From the NCBI GenBank assembly GCA_027074135.1, contig JALTDM010000160.1, positions 1 to 25,965 on the forward strand: a stretch of 25,965 bases of DNA, read 5' to 3'. Positions 1 to 8,356 of this stretch are shown here, in pieces. Each line of letters opens with the position of its first letter. The stretch's first letter is position 1. A program made the translations under genes and the position numbers. The notes beneath the pieces are model-generated. The model was given only the letters and a program-made list of their open reading frames with translations. It made no database searches and was not told the DNA's origin. The stretch is from Bacteroidales bacterium. GTDB taxonomy: Bacteria; Bacteroidota; Bacteroidia; Bacteroidales; JALTDM01.

Positions 1-2
1 TT

Positions 3-2594
3 ATTGCTGCCTTGGACGGTGACAAGCCTTCTTTCAGGGCTGAAATTTATCCCGAATACAAAGCAAACAGACCGAGTGCGCCCGAAGATATAAAAAAATC
101 CATTCCTTATGTTAAGCAATTGCTTGAAGCGTTCAATGTTGAATTTTTGCAGATTGAGCCATACGAAGCCGATGATATAATCGGGTCTTTGGCAAAAAAG
201 TATAAATCTCCGGAGACAGATGTGTATATGGTTACTACAGACAAGGATTATGTGCAGCTTTTGGAAGACCATATTTATATGTTTCGTCCTCGAACACGCT
301 CGGCAGGATATGAAAAGGTCGATGCCAATTCTGCCGTAAAGAAATACGGACTTAAATATCCGTTGCAATTTATAGATTATTTGGCGCTTGTAGGGGATTC
401 TTCCGATAATATCCCCGGAGCAAAAGGAATAGGTGAAAAATCTGCAATTAAATTGTTACAAGAGTTTGAAACTGTTGAAAATATTTATGCCAACATAGAT
501 AAGGTGGATAAACGCTACCGCCAAAAATTGATTGACAGCAAAGATGATGTTTTCTTATCCAAGAAATTGGCAACTATTGTTACGGATATTGATTTGAATT
601 TTGATTTGGAAAAATTCCGTGCTAAAAAATATGATAAAGATAAACTTGTTGCATTGTTCAAGGAAATGGAGTTCAGGACATTGCTGAATAAAATTTCGCC
701 ACAAAATGTTTCAATGGGACTTTTTGGTGAAAACGAAATACAAAGCAGTGACGGCAGCAAAAATGAAGCGGAAAATTCATTGAAAACTATTGATGATGTG
801 CCTCATCGCTATTCATTGATAACTACAACCGATCATTTAGACGAATTGCTGGAAAAACTAAAAACTGCCAAAGAATTTGCTTTCGATACCGAAGCATCTT
901 CTACAGACCCGATAACGGCTACTCCGATAGGTGTGTCTTTTTCAACACAAGAACACGAAGGGTATTATTTACCATTGAACAGAAATGTCGGTTTGGTAAA
1001 ATATTTTACAGATAATTTTAAAGAAATTTTTGCAGACCTGTCAAAAGTTAAAATAGCTCACAATTTAAAGTACGACAAACATATACTTTCGCATATAGGT
1101 ATAGAAGTTAAACAGCCATATTTTGATACTATTGTTGCTCATTATCTTATTGATCCGGATTTGAGGCATAATATGGATTACCTTTCAGAAATTTACTTGA
1201 ATTACAAACCTGTAAGCCTTGAATCATTGATAGGTAAAAAAGGGAAAAAACAAAAACCCGTTGAATCCGTACCTGTTCATATCATCAAAGATTATGCTGC
1301 AGAAGACGCAGATGTAACTTTTCAGCTTAAGCAGGTTTTAGCAAAAGAATTGGAAGAAAAAGGTTTAACAAACCTGTTTGAAGCCATAGAAATACCTCTT
1401 ATTGATGTGTTGGTTCATATGGAAGAAAACGGTGTGAAAATAGATGTTGAAACGCTGAAAAATATTAGTACGCAGATAAAAACGATAATTTTTGACATAG
1501 AAAGCAAGATTTATGAATTGGCAGGAGAAGAGTTTAATATTTCATCTACCCAACAGCTTGGTAAAATACTTTTTGAAAAACTTAAAATAACCGACAAGCC
1601 GAAACTTACCAAAACAAAGCAATATTCCACAAGTGAAGAAACTCTTTCAAAACTAAAAGACAAACACCCTATTGTAAAATACATTTTGGAATACAGGACT
1701 TTAACAAAACTGCTCAACACTTATGTAGATGCACTTCCACAACTCATAAATCCTGCAACGGGAAAAATTCATACCAATTACAATCAAACCGTAGCAAATA
1801 CAGGGCGGTTGAGTTCCACAAACCCAAATTTGCAAAATATTCCTGTGCGCGATGATATAGGCAAGATGATTAGAAAAGCCTTTGTGCCTGAAAATGAGGA
1901 TAACTTTTTTGTCTCGGCGGATTACTCGCAAATTGAATTGCGGATAATGGCACATTTCAGCGGTGATGAGCATATGATAAGGGCTTTTGTAAACGATGAA
2001 GATATTCACGCAGCCACAGCAGCAAAAATTTACAAAGTGCCTGTGAGCAAGGTAACTCACGATATGCGAAAAAAAGCAAAGGTTGCAAATTTTGGTATTA
2101 TTTACGGTATTTCCGCATTCGGATTGGCTGAAAGGCTGGAAATTTCTCGCAAAGAGGCAAAGCAACTTATTGACGGCTACTTTGAAAGTTTTCCCGATGT
2201 GAAAAAGTATATGGAAAGGGTGATTGCAGAAGCTCGTGAAAAAGGGTATGTGGAAACTCTCTTCGGCAGAAAAAAATATTTGCCGGATATAAATTCACGC
2301 AATCACATTGTTAGGGGGTATGCCGAGAGAAATGCCATAAATATGCCTATTCAGGGAACGGCTGCCGATATTATCAAAAAAGCAATGATTTCCATATATG
2401 AAGAAATGAAGAGTCAGCGCCTTAAAACAAAGATGATTCTTCAGGTACACGACGAATTGTGCTTTGATGTACCTTCTTACGAACTCGGTTTTGTAAAAGA
2501 CCTGATCAGAGAAAAAATGGAAAGTGCCGCAAAACTTGCTGTGCCTTTGAAAGTTGATATTGGTGTGGGCAGCAATTGGTTGGAAGCTCATTAA
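3..2594 (+). CDS. polA: DNA polymerase I, 5'-truncated by the window edge
   Basis: This is a replication and repair polymerase that fills gaps and removes RNA primers in the cytoplasm. The reading frame is open from base 3 and no real start is present; roughly the first 60 residues, including the first catalytic Asp of the 5' nuclease, lie outside the window. Counting from the Leu codon at position 12, the 5'-3' exonuclease covers about 1-240 (YEADDIIGSL, TTDKDY, GDSSDNIPG and the helix-hairpin-helix that follows). The 3'-5' proofreading domain covers about 265-460 and keeps its acidic residues: FDTEAS at 291-296, then HNLKYD and YAAEDAD. The polymerase domain follows with motif A (DYSQIELR), motif B (RKKAKVANFGIIYG) and motif C (QVHDE, about 811-815). 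Both exonucleases therefore look functional. A DUF2851 gene follows after 9 bases, probably in the same operon. Confidence 0.97.
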   Translation: MAALDGDKPSFRAEIYPEYKANRPSAPEDIKKSIPYVKQLLEAFNVEFLQIEPYEADDIIGSLAKKYKSPETDVYMVTTDKDYVQLLEDHIYMFRPRTRSAGYEKVDANSAVKKYGLKYPLQFIDYLALVGDSSDNIPGAKGIGEKSAIKLLQEFETVENIYANIDKVDKRYRQKLIDSKDDVFLSKKLATIVTDIDLNFDLEKFRAKKYDKDKLVALFKEMEFRTLLNKISPQNVSMGLFGENEIQSSDGSKNEAENSLKTIDDVPHRYSLITTTDHLDELLEKLKTAKEFAFDTEASSTDPITATPIGVSFSTQEHEGYYLPLNRNVGLVKYFTDNFKEIFADLSKVKIAHNLKYDKHILSHIGIEVKQPYFDTIVAHYLIDPDLRHNMDYLSEIYLNYKPVSLESLIGKKGKKQKPVESVPVHIIKDYAAEDADVTFQLKQVLAKELEEKGLTNLFEAIEIPLIDVLVHMEENGVKIDVETLKNISTQIKTIIFDIESKIYELAGEEFNISSTQQLGKILFEKLKITDKPKLTKTKQYSTSEETLSKLKDKHPIVKYILEYRTLTKLLNTYVDALPQLINPATGKIHTNYNQTVANTGRLSSTNPNLQNIPVRDDIGKMIRKAFVPENEDNFFVSADYSQIELRIMAHFSGDEHMIRAFVNDEDIHAATAAKIYKVPVSKVTHDMRKKAKVANFGIIYGISAFGLAERLEISRKEAKQLIDGYFESFPDVKKYMERVIAEAREKGYVETLFGRKKYLPDINSRNHIVRGYAERNAINMPIQGTAADIIKKAMISIYEEMKSQRLKTKMILQVHDELCFDVPSYELGFVKDLIREKMESAAKLAVPLKVDIGVGSNWLEAH

Positions 2595-2603
2595 CGATTT
2601 ACT

Positions 2604-3878
2604 ATGGAATTTAGCGAAGACATATTGCAATATGCGTGGAAGTTCGGACTGTTTGACCGTGAAAATCTTAAAACCGTTGACGGTGAAAAGGTAGAAGTTA
2701 TTTCCGTCGGCTTGCAAAACAGTAATGCAGGTCCCGATTTTTTTGCCGCAAGAATAAAACTTGGAAATTATGTTTGGGCGGGCAATGTAGAAGTACACAA
2801 AAAGGCTTCCGACTGGTACAGGCACAGACATCAGAATAATCCGGCATATAAAAATGTAATTTTGCATGTAGTTGCCGAATATGACATTGACAAGGAAATA
2901 TATCCTGATTACAATCTTAAAACCGTTGTGCTGCCCGTAAACAAAGAATTAATTGCAAAGTATAATGAGCTGAAAAACGATGAAGGCTTTATTGCTTGCA
3001 AAGATTTTGCGGCAAATGTTCACCCTTTTGTGAAATCTCATATGATAAACAGGGTAGTGGTGGAAAGGTTGGCAGGCAAATCGGAATTTGTTAAATTGAT
3101 GTATGAGTTTACAGGACGCGATTGGAACGAGACTTTCTACATAATTACCGTCCGTTATTTTGGAGCTCCGCATAATTCTGACAACTTCGAACTTTTAGCA
3201 AAATCTTTGCCTCTAAAAATTCTTGCCAAGCACAAAAATAACTTGTTGCAATTGGAAGCATTGTTGTTTGGTGCAGCAGGTTTTTTAACAAATTCAACGG
3301 ATGATTATGTTGCGGAGTTGAAAAGGGAATGGCAATTTTTGTCAAAAAAGTACAGTCTGGAAGCTAAACATATCAACTGGCGGTTTATGAGGATGCGTCC
3401 TGCAAATTTCCCGACTGTGCGAATTGCCCAGTTTGCGAAACTCGTTAATAAATCATCTTTCCTTTTCTCAAAAATCATTGCTGCCGAAAATATTTTTAAT
3501 GTTAGGCAATTGTTCGAAGTGGAAATTTCGGGTTATTGGGACACGCATTATACTTTGGGCAAAGAGTCGTCAAAAAGGAGGAAACATACCGGCAAGAGTT
3601 TTATTGATACATTGCTGATAAATGCTGTGGTGCCGGTTTTGTTTGCTTACGGTGATATCAACGGAAATGATGCCATTAAAGATAAGGCTTTGACTTGGCT
3701 TGATTTGATTGATGCCGAAAAAAATTCTGTTGTGCGAGAGTTTGAAAAGTTGAATTTCCCTGTTAAATCGGCTCTGTTTTCTCAAGGTTTATTATCTTTG
3801 AAACGGGAATATTGCGATAAACACCGCTGCTTGAACTGCCTTGTCGGTAATAGTATCCTAAAACCTGTTGCCCAATGA
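2604..3878 (+). CDS. DUF2851 family protein of unknown function
   Basis: This 424-residue protein resembles the DUF2851 family, which is common in Bacteroidota and has no assigned role. It has no signal peptide and no membrane segment, so it is probably cytoplasmic. The N-terminal third carries the recognisable family pattern: an early LQYAWKFGLFD, then LQNSNAGPDFFAARI, a GNVEVHKKASDWYRH stretch and LHVVAEYD. The C-terminus ends with a small cysteine cluster (YCDKHRCLNCLVGNS, about 402-416), which could bind a metal or simply be structural. The ATG at 2604 is the first in-frame start after polA stops at 2594 and has no Shine-Dalgarno. The stop overlaps the ATG of the next gene (ATGA at 3875-3878), which suggests translational coupling. 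The family match comes from sequence pattern memory; no function is proposed. Confidence 0.85.
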   Translation: MEFSEDILQYAWKFGLFDRENLKTVDGEKVEVISVGLQNSNAGPDFFAARIKLGNYVWAGNVEVHKKASDWYRHRHQNNPAYKNVILHVVAEYDIDKEIYPDYNLKTVVLPVNKELIAKYNELKNDEGFIACKDFAANVHPFVKSHMINRVVVERLAGKSEFVKLMYEFTGRDWNETFYIITVRYFGAPHNSDNFELLAKSLPLKILAKHKNNLLQLEALLFGAAGFLTNSTDDYVAELKREWQFLSKKYSLEAKHINWRFMRMRPANFPTVRIAQFAKLVNKSSFLFSKIIAAENIFNVRQLFEVEISGYWDTHYTLGKESSKRRKHTGKSFIDTLLINAVVPVLFAYGDINGNDAIKDKALTWLDLIDAEKNSVVREFEKLNFPVKSALFSQGLLSLKREYCDKHRCLNCLVGNSILKPVAQ

Positions 3879-4921
3879 TGAATCCTGCAAATAAACAAAA
3901 TCTTCGCCACAGCCACCATTTGACAAGTGCTATTGTGCTGATGTTGTTGGTGATTGTTACGGGGGTGTTGGGATATATGTATATAGAGGGGTATTCTTTT
4001 CTTGATGCCCTTTATATGACAATAATTACTGTTGCAACGGTAGGGTATAGAGAGGTACACGAATTAACTGACAGCGGTAAGATTTTTACCATCTTCTTGA
4101 TAATCTCAAGTTTGGGTATATTTGCTTATGCAGTTTCTAACATAGCAATATATGCGGTAGAAGGAATTTTTGCCAATTATTTCAAAGAAAATAAAATTAA
4201 GCGTATGATAAAAAAAATGGAAGACCACGTAATAGTTTGCGGTTTTGGTCGTAATGGTAAAGAAGCCGCTCTCACCCTTGCCGAAGAGAATAAAAAGTTT
4301 ATAATTGTTGAACAAAAAGAAAATGTTGCCCAATTTATAGCAGAACATTATCCAGATTATGTTTATATTGTGGGAGATGCCACTCAAGAAGAGGTTTTGT
4401 TGCAGGCTGGAGTAAAAAAAGCTAAAGCTATTATTACTACTTTGCCGATAGATGCCGACAACATTTACATTATTCTTACTGCTCGCGAGTACAATCCTGA
4501 TATTAAGATAATTACACGTGCTTCCGACGAACATTCTCCCGTGAAGTTACTCCGTGCCGGAGCCGATAAGGTGATAATGCCTGACAAAATAGGTGGGCAA
4601 AGAATGGCTAAATTGGTAACACAGCCCGATACAATAGAATTTTTGGAATACATTATTTTGCAGTCGGGAAACGAAATAAGTTTGACTGAGATTCCTTGTG
4701 ATAATATTGAGTCTTGTAATTTGTCAAAAACCATCGGTGAATTGGATGTGAGAAGGGAATTAGGTATAAACATAATAGGTATCAAGACTAAGGAAAGTTC
4801 TTATATTTTTAACCCAACGCCCGATTTGCGGGTAAAAGATTCTGACAAACTTTTTGTTCTTGGCACAAAAGAGCAAATAATTAAATTTAAACAATTTTTA
4901 AGGGGAGAATTGTTTTTTTAA
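3875..4921 (+). CDS. Two-helix potassium channel with cytoplasmic RCK (TrkA-N/TrkA-C) domain
   Basis: This 348-residue inner-membrane channel is expected to pass K+ and to be gated by a cytoplasmic nucleotide-binding RCK module. Residues about 15-37 and 68-97 form two membrane helices with a pore loop between them. The selectivity filter reads TVATVGYREV (T55, V56, G57, Y58, R59), so the usual third position Gly of TVGYG is Arg. The RCK N domain begins near 115 with a Rossmann motif GFGRNG (123-128). It is followed by an acidic residue after strand 2 (IVEQ, E146) that commonly selects NAD, and by VGDATQ. A TrkA-C domain occupies about 255-340. The start overlaps the stop of the preceding gene by four bases. 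The next gene begins 12 bases downstream, so the two are probably co-transcribed. Ion selectivity is inferred from the family, not shown. Confidence 0.88.
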   Translation: MMNPANKQNLRHSHHLTSAIVLMLLVIVTGVLGYMYIEGYSFLDALYMTIITVATVGYREVHELTDSGKIFTIFLIISSLGIFAYAVSNIAIYAVEGIFANYFKENKIKRMIKKMEDHVIVCGFGRNGKEAALTLAEENKKFIIVEQKENVAQFIAEHYPDYVYIVGDATQEEVLLQAGVKKAKAIITTLPIDADNIYIILTAREYNPDIKIITRASDEHSPVKLLRAGADKVIMPDKIGGQRMAKLVTQPDTIEFLEYIILQSGNEISLTEIPCDNIESCNLSKTIGELDVRRELGINIIGIKTKESSYIFNPTPDLRVKDSDKLFVLGTKEQIIKFKQFLRGELFF

Positions 4922-4933
4922 TTTTATCATAAA

Positions 4934-5659
4934 ATGGAAATAAAAAGAAAAATATCAGTCTTTATAAAGGTTGTGGTTTTTATGCCTGTTTTTACCGCAT
5001 TGTTGTTTTCTTGTTCTACCTCGAACGAGGTGGTGAGAAGTAGAATGTTTCAAAAAAGAAAATATACCAAAGGTTATTTTGTTAATTCTTCTTTGCATCA
5101 TAAAAAGTGGGTGGCTGACAGGTGTGACAATAGAACAAACAACTTTACAAATACCCCGAAAATATATGAAAATGTTAAACAAATTTGTGAAAGAGATGAC
5201 GACTTGTTGAAGATTCAGGCATCAACAGATAACAACTTTGTGCCTGTCGTGGATAAGAAAAAGTTTATTATAAACAAAAATATAATAAAACAAGAAAACA
5301 CCCTAATCGTAAATACTAATCCTAAAAGAACATTAAATAAACATAATAAAATACAAACAATAAGTAATCCTACAGATGATCCTAAGCCGGATAAGCAAGG
5401 TTACAGCACAATGGCTATATTGGGTTTTATTATAAGTTTTATAGCGTTGCCTTCTATTTTTCTTTATTTGTACTTACCAATAATATTAGGACTGTCGGGT
5501 GCTTTTATAAGTCTTTTGGGACTTTTGCGTACTGTTATAAAAAATGACAAAAAAGGTAAATTTTTTGCAATTATGGGAATTATTTTAGGGCTTGGGGTAG
5601 TTTTTATTATTTTTGTTCTTATTGCATTAGCCTCTGCTTTTAGCAGTATTACCATATAA
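4934..5659 (+). CDS. Predicted lipoprotein with a DUF4190-like C-terminal membrane domain
   Basis: This is a 241-residue protein of unknown function. The N-terminus has basic residues, a hydrophobic stretch and a lipobox ending in LLFSC (Cys27), so signal peptidase II processing is likely. Shortly afterwards comes MFQKRKYTKGYFVN, a basic-aromatic motif seen after the lipobox of many Bacteroidota lipoproteins. Residues about 60-150 are polar, Lys/Asn-rich and look disordered. The C-terminal 85 residues hold two or three hydrophobic helices separated by a short basic stretch (KNDKKGKFFAIMG), which resembles DUF4190. Lipidation plus helical membrane segments would place it in the inner membrane facing the periplasm. 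It lies 12 bases after the K+ channel gene and probably shares its mRNA. A functional link to the channel is only suggested by position. Confidence 0.72.
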   Translation: MEIKRKISVFIKVVVFMPVFTALLFSCSTSNEVVRSRMFQKRKYTKGYFVNSSLHHKKWVADRCDNRTNNFTNTPKIYENVKQICERDDDLLKIQASTDNNFVPVVDKKKFIINKNIIKQENTLIVNTNPKRTLNKHNKIQTISNPTDDPKPDKQGYSTMAILGFIISFIALPSIFLYLYLPIILGLSGAFISLLGLLRTVIKNDKKGKFFAIMGIILGLGVVFIIFVLIALASAFSSITI

Positions 5660-5696
5660 TTTTTACAGGTAAAATGTAAAGCAGTAAAATTTGAAT

Positions 5697-5704
5697 TAAC
5701 TTTG
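5697..5704 (+). promoter_or_regulatory. Bacteroidota-type -7 element for thrS
   Basis: TAACTTTG followed by CA is an exact match to TAnnTTTG. It would place transcription start near 5711, so the TTG at 5702 cannot be the thrS start codon. No clear -33 TTTG is present at the expected distance. Confidence 0.55.
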
Positions 5705-5728
5705 CAAAAATTTTTGGAGATGGAAGAA

Positions 5729-7672
5729 ATGATTAAAATAAAGTTTCCTGACGGAAGTGTTAAAGAATATAAAAAAGGAATTTCAGGGCTTGAAATAGCC
5801 GAATCAATAAGTCCGCGTTTGGCAAAAGAGGCGTTGTCAATTACGGTAAACGGCAAGTTACAGGATTTGATGATGCCAATTACCGAAGATGCCGAAATTG
5901 CCATTCATACATTTGATGATGAGGAGGGAAAAGAAGCATTTTGGCACTCGTCTGCCCACCTTATGGCAGAAGCCTTGGAAGCGCTGTATCCCGGAATTAA
6001 ATTCGGCATAGGTCCTGCCATAGATAACGGCTTTTACTACGATGTAGATTTACCGGAAGGCAAAACAATTTCAGAAAAAGATTTTCCCGTTATTGAGAAA
6101 AAAATGCTTGAACTTGCACGCAGAAAAGTGCCTTATGTAAGAAAAGAAGTCAGCAAAGCCGATGCTTTGAAATATTTTGAAGAAAAGGGTGATAATTATA
6201 AGTTGGAGCTTATATCAGATTTGGAAGACGGAACAATATCATTTTATACACAAGGTAATTTTACCGATTTGTGTAGAGGTCCCCATATCCCTAATACGGG
6301 TTTGATAAAAGCCGTGAAATTGCTTAATATAGCAGGTGCGTATTGGCGTGGTGATGAAAAAAACAAGCAGCTTACCCGCATTTACGGTATTACTTTCCCT
6401 AAACAAAAAATGCTTGACGAATATCTTAAACTTTTGGAAGAAGCAAAGAAACGCGATCACCGTAAATTAGGTAAAGATTTGGAATTGTTTATGTTTTCGC
6501 AACGGGTTGGGCAAGGTTTGCCTATTTGGTTGCCAAAAGGTGCTTTGTTACGTGAAACGCTGGAAAATTTCTTAAAAAGAATTCAAAAAGATTATGGTTA
6601 CCAGCAAGTTATTACTCCGCATATAGGACAAAAAGAACTTTATGTAACATCAGGTCACTATGCCAAATATGGTGAAAGTTCATTCCGTCCGATAAAGACA
6701 CCTAACGAAAACGAAGAGTTTCTTTTAAAACCGATGAACTGTCCTCATCATTGCGAAATTTATAAGCATAAACCACGTTCATACAAAGAATTGCCTGTCA
6801 GACTTGCAGAATTTGGAACAGTTTATCGTTACGAGCAAAGCGGTGAGTTACACGGACTTACACGTGTTAGAGGTTTTACACAAGATGATGCACATATTTT
6901 CTGCCGTCCCGATCAATTGAAAGAAGAGTTTGAAAAGGTAATCGATATTATTTTGTATATATTCAAAATTTTGGGCTTTAAAGATTATATGGCTCAAATT
7001 TCACTGAGAGATCCTGAAAATAAAGAGAAATACATCGGCAGTGATGAAAATTGGGAAAAGGCAGAAAGGGCAATAAAAGAAGCCTGTGAAGAAAAAGGAT
7101 TGAAAGCAAAAGTTGAATTGGGCGAAGCTGCTTTTTACGGTCCCAAACTTGACTTTATGGTAAAAGATGCCATAGGCAGAAAGTGGCAATTGGGAACTAT
7201 ACAGGTAGATTATAATTTGCCCGAAAGATTTGAACTTGAATACACCGGAAGCGACGGACAAAAGCATCGTCCTATTATGATCCACAGGGCACCGTTCGGC
7301 AGTATGGAAAGATTTGTAGCTTTGTTGCTGGAAACTACTGAAGGCGAATTGCCTTTATGGTTAGCTCCCGATCAAGCAATAATTTTACCGATAAGTGATA
7401 AGTTTATGGATTACGCCAATAGTGTATATGAAAAGTTGTATAAATTAGGCGTGAGGGTATCCATAGATGAAAGAAACGAAAAAATCGGCAAGAAAATCCG
7501 TGAAGCCGAATTGAAAAAAATACCTTATTTACTTATTGTTGGTGAAAAAGAACAACAAAATGAAACACTTTCTGTAAGAAGACATAAAGAAGGAGATAAA
7601 GGGGTAATGGGTATAGATGAATTTATTTCTATGTTGCAAAATAAAATAAAAGAAGAATTAAAAGTGAAATAA
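5729..7672 (+). CDS. thrS: Threonine--tRNA ligase
   Basis: This cytoplasmic enzyme charges tRNA-Thr with threonine and edits mischarged Ser. The product is 647 residues, the normal full length. Residues 1-61 are the TGS domain (IKIKFPDGSVKEY). The second N-terminal (editing) domain has H73, H77, C182 and H186 in HSSAH and LCRGPH. The catalytic core has the zinc ligands C338 (MNCPHH), H389 (DDAHIF) and the His of IHRAPFGSMERF, with motif 2 in RLAEFGTVYRYE. The C-terminal anticodon-binding domain follows. I chose the ATG at 5729 because it matches the family N-terminus and has GGAG nine bases upstream; the ATG at 5720 is an alternative. The -7 promoter element overlaps the TTG at 5702, which rules that start out. 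It opens the conserved thrS-infC-rpmI-rplT cluster. Confidence 0.97.
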   Translation: MIKIKFPDGSVKEYKKGISGLEIAESISPRLAKEALSITVNGKLQDLMMPITEDAEIAIHTFDDEEGKEAFWHSSAHLMAEALEALYPGIKFGIGPAIDNGFYYDVDLPEGKTISEKDFPVIEKKMLELARRKVPYVRKEVSKADALKYFEEKGDNYKLELISDLEDGTISFYTQGNFTDLCRGPHIPNTGLIKAVKLLNIAGAYWRGDEKNKQLTRIYGITFPKQKMLDEYLKLLEEAKKRDHRKLGKDLELFMFSQRVGQGLPIWLPKGALLRETLENFLKRIQKDYGYQQVITPHIGQKELYVTSGHYAKYGESSFRPIKTPNENEEFLLKPMNCPHHCEIYKHKPRSYKELPVRLAEFGTVYRYEQSGELHGLTRVRGFTQDDAHIFCRPDQLKEEFEKVIDIILYIFKILGFKDYMAQISLRDPENKEKYIGSDENWEKAERAIKEACEEKGLKAKVELGEAAFYGPKLDFMVKDAIGRKWQLGTIQVDYNLPERFELEYTGSDGQKHRPIMIHRAPFGSMERFVALLLETTEGELPLWLAPDQAIILPISDKFMDYANSVYEKLYKLGVRVSIDERNEKIGKKIREAELKKIPYLLIVGEKEQQNETLSVRRHKEGDKGVMGIDEFISMLQNKIKEELKVK

Positions 7673-7698
7673 ATACATATCATTCAAAAAAATAGCAT

Positions 7699-7706
7699 TA
7701 TTTTTG
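7699..7706 (+). promoter_or_regulatory. Bacteroidota-type -7 element for infC
   Basis: TATTTTTG followed by CA matches TAnnTTTG exactly. The predicted start near 7713 gives a leader of about 28 bases that contains little besides the Shine-Dalgarno. It lies in the 68-base spacer after thrS, so infC-rpmI-rplT could be transcribed independently of thrS. No good -33 element was seen. Confidence 0.55.
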
Positions 7707-7724
7707 CAAAACTTTTAAAAAATC

Positions 7725-7733
7725 AAAGGAGGG
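7725..7733 (+). promoter_or_regulatory. Strong Shine-Dalgarno that decides the infC start
   Basis: AAAGGAGGG is seven bases upstream of an in-frame ATA at 7741. No ATG, GTG or TTG lies in frame between the upstream stop (TAG at 7693) and this site, so the motif points to ATA as the start codon. Confidence 0.75.
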
Positions 7734-7740
7734 CAAAACC

Positions 7741-8301
7741 ATAGACCGAAAAAGAAGAAAATACGGGAGAAAAGAACAAGGTCCTAAATTTAATATTAAT
7801 GAAAGAATAAAAGCTCCCGAAGTCAGAGTAGTCGCTGAAGATTTGGAAGAAAGCGTAGTAGTGCCAATAGAAAAAGCACTGAAAATGGCTGAAGAAAGAG
7901 AATTGGACCTGGTGGAGATTGCACCAAACGCCAACCCGCCGGTTTGTAAAATCATTGATTATCAAAGGTTTCTTTACGAGCAAAAGAAAAAGGAAAAAGA
8001 AAAGAAAGCTAAAACAGCCAAAGTTGTTGTTAAAGAATTAAGATTCGGACCTAATACAGATGAGCACGATTATAATTTTAAATTAAAACACGCTCAAAAT
8101 TTCTTGGAAGACGGAAATAAAGTGAAAGCAACTGTATTTTTCAGAGGAAGAACGATTATTTTTAAAGACAGAGGTAGAGAACTGCTCAAAAAATTTGCAG
8201 AAGATTTGGCGGAACTTGGTAAGGTAGAAAAAGAACCTACTATGGAAGGAAGAAGAATGACAATGATAATTGCTCCTAAAAAAAGTAAGAAGAGCAAGTG
8301 A
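7741..8301 (+). CDS. infC: Translation initiation factor IF-3, predicted AUA start
   Basis: IF-3 binds the 30S subunit, keeps subunits apart and rejects non-canonical start codons. Starting at ATA 7741 gives 186 residues. The N domain contains FNINERIKAPEVRVV and a helix with ALKMAEERELDLVEIAPNA. The Lys-rich linker helix follows PPVCKIIDYQRFLYEQ. The C domain has VVVKELRFGPNTDEHDYNFK, then KVKATVFFRGR and a closing MEGRRM. The first canonical codon in frame (TTG at 7843) would remove 34 residues, including the conserved N-terminal strand, so it is rejected. An in-frame ATT at 7795 is possible but has no Shine-Dalgarno. In E. coli infC starts with AUU and IF-3 represses its own translation; the AUA start here suggests the same logic. 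rpmI follows after 70 bases. Confidence 0.93.
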   Translation: MDRKRRKYGRKEQGPKFNINERIKAPEVRVVAEDLEESVVVPIEKALKMAEERELDLVEIAPNANPPVCKIIDYQRFLYEQKKKEKEKKAKTAKVVVKELRFGPNTDEHDYNFKLKHAQNFLEDGNKVKATVFFRGRTIIFKDRGRELLKKFAEDLAELGKVEKEPTMEGRRMTMIIAPKKSKKSK

Positions 8302-8323
8302 TAAAGCATATTATATAAAATTG

Positions 8324-8331
8324 TAATTTTG
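8324..8331 (+). promoter_or_regulatory. Possible internal promoter ahead of rpmI
   Basis: TAATTTTG in the infC-rpmI spacer fits TAnnTTTG. The region is very AT-rich and no -33 motif is visible, so this could be chance. If real, it would let ribosomal proteins L35 and L20 be made apart from IF-3. Confidence 0.3.
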
Positions 8332-8356
8332 TGGAAATATTTGGTTTAACCATAAA

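Noticed and set aside
1701..2165. Antisense reading frames of 60-200 codons within polA and other large genes
   Set aside because: They lie opposite strongly conserved coding sequence, have no family resemblance or start signals, and are expected by chance from codon bias.
5702..5728. thrS starting at TTG 5702
   Set aside because: The TTG is part of the predicted -7 promoter element, so it would lie upstream of the transcript start; the family N-terminus begins at 5729.
7795..7797. AUU start of infC as in E. coli
   Set aside because: An in-frame ATT exists, but it has no Shine-Dalgarno and lies inside the conserved N-terminal segment. Kept only as a minor alternative.
7843..8301. infC starting at TTG 7843
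   Set aside because: It would delete the conserved IF-3 N-terminal strand and has no Shine-Dalgarno; the motif at 7725-7733 points to ATA 7741.
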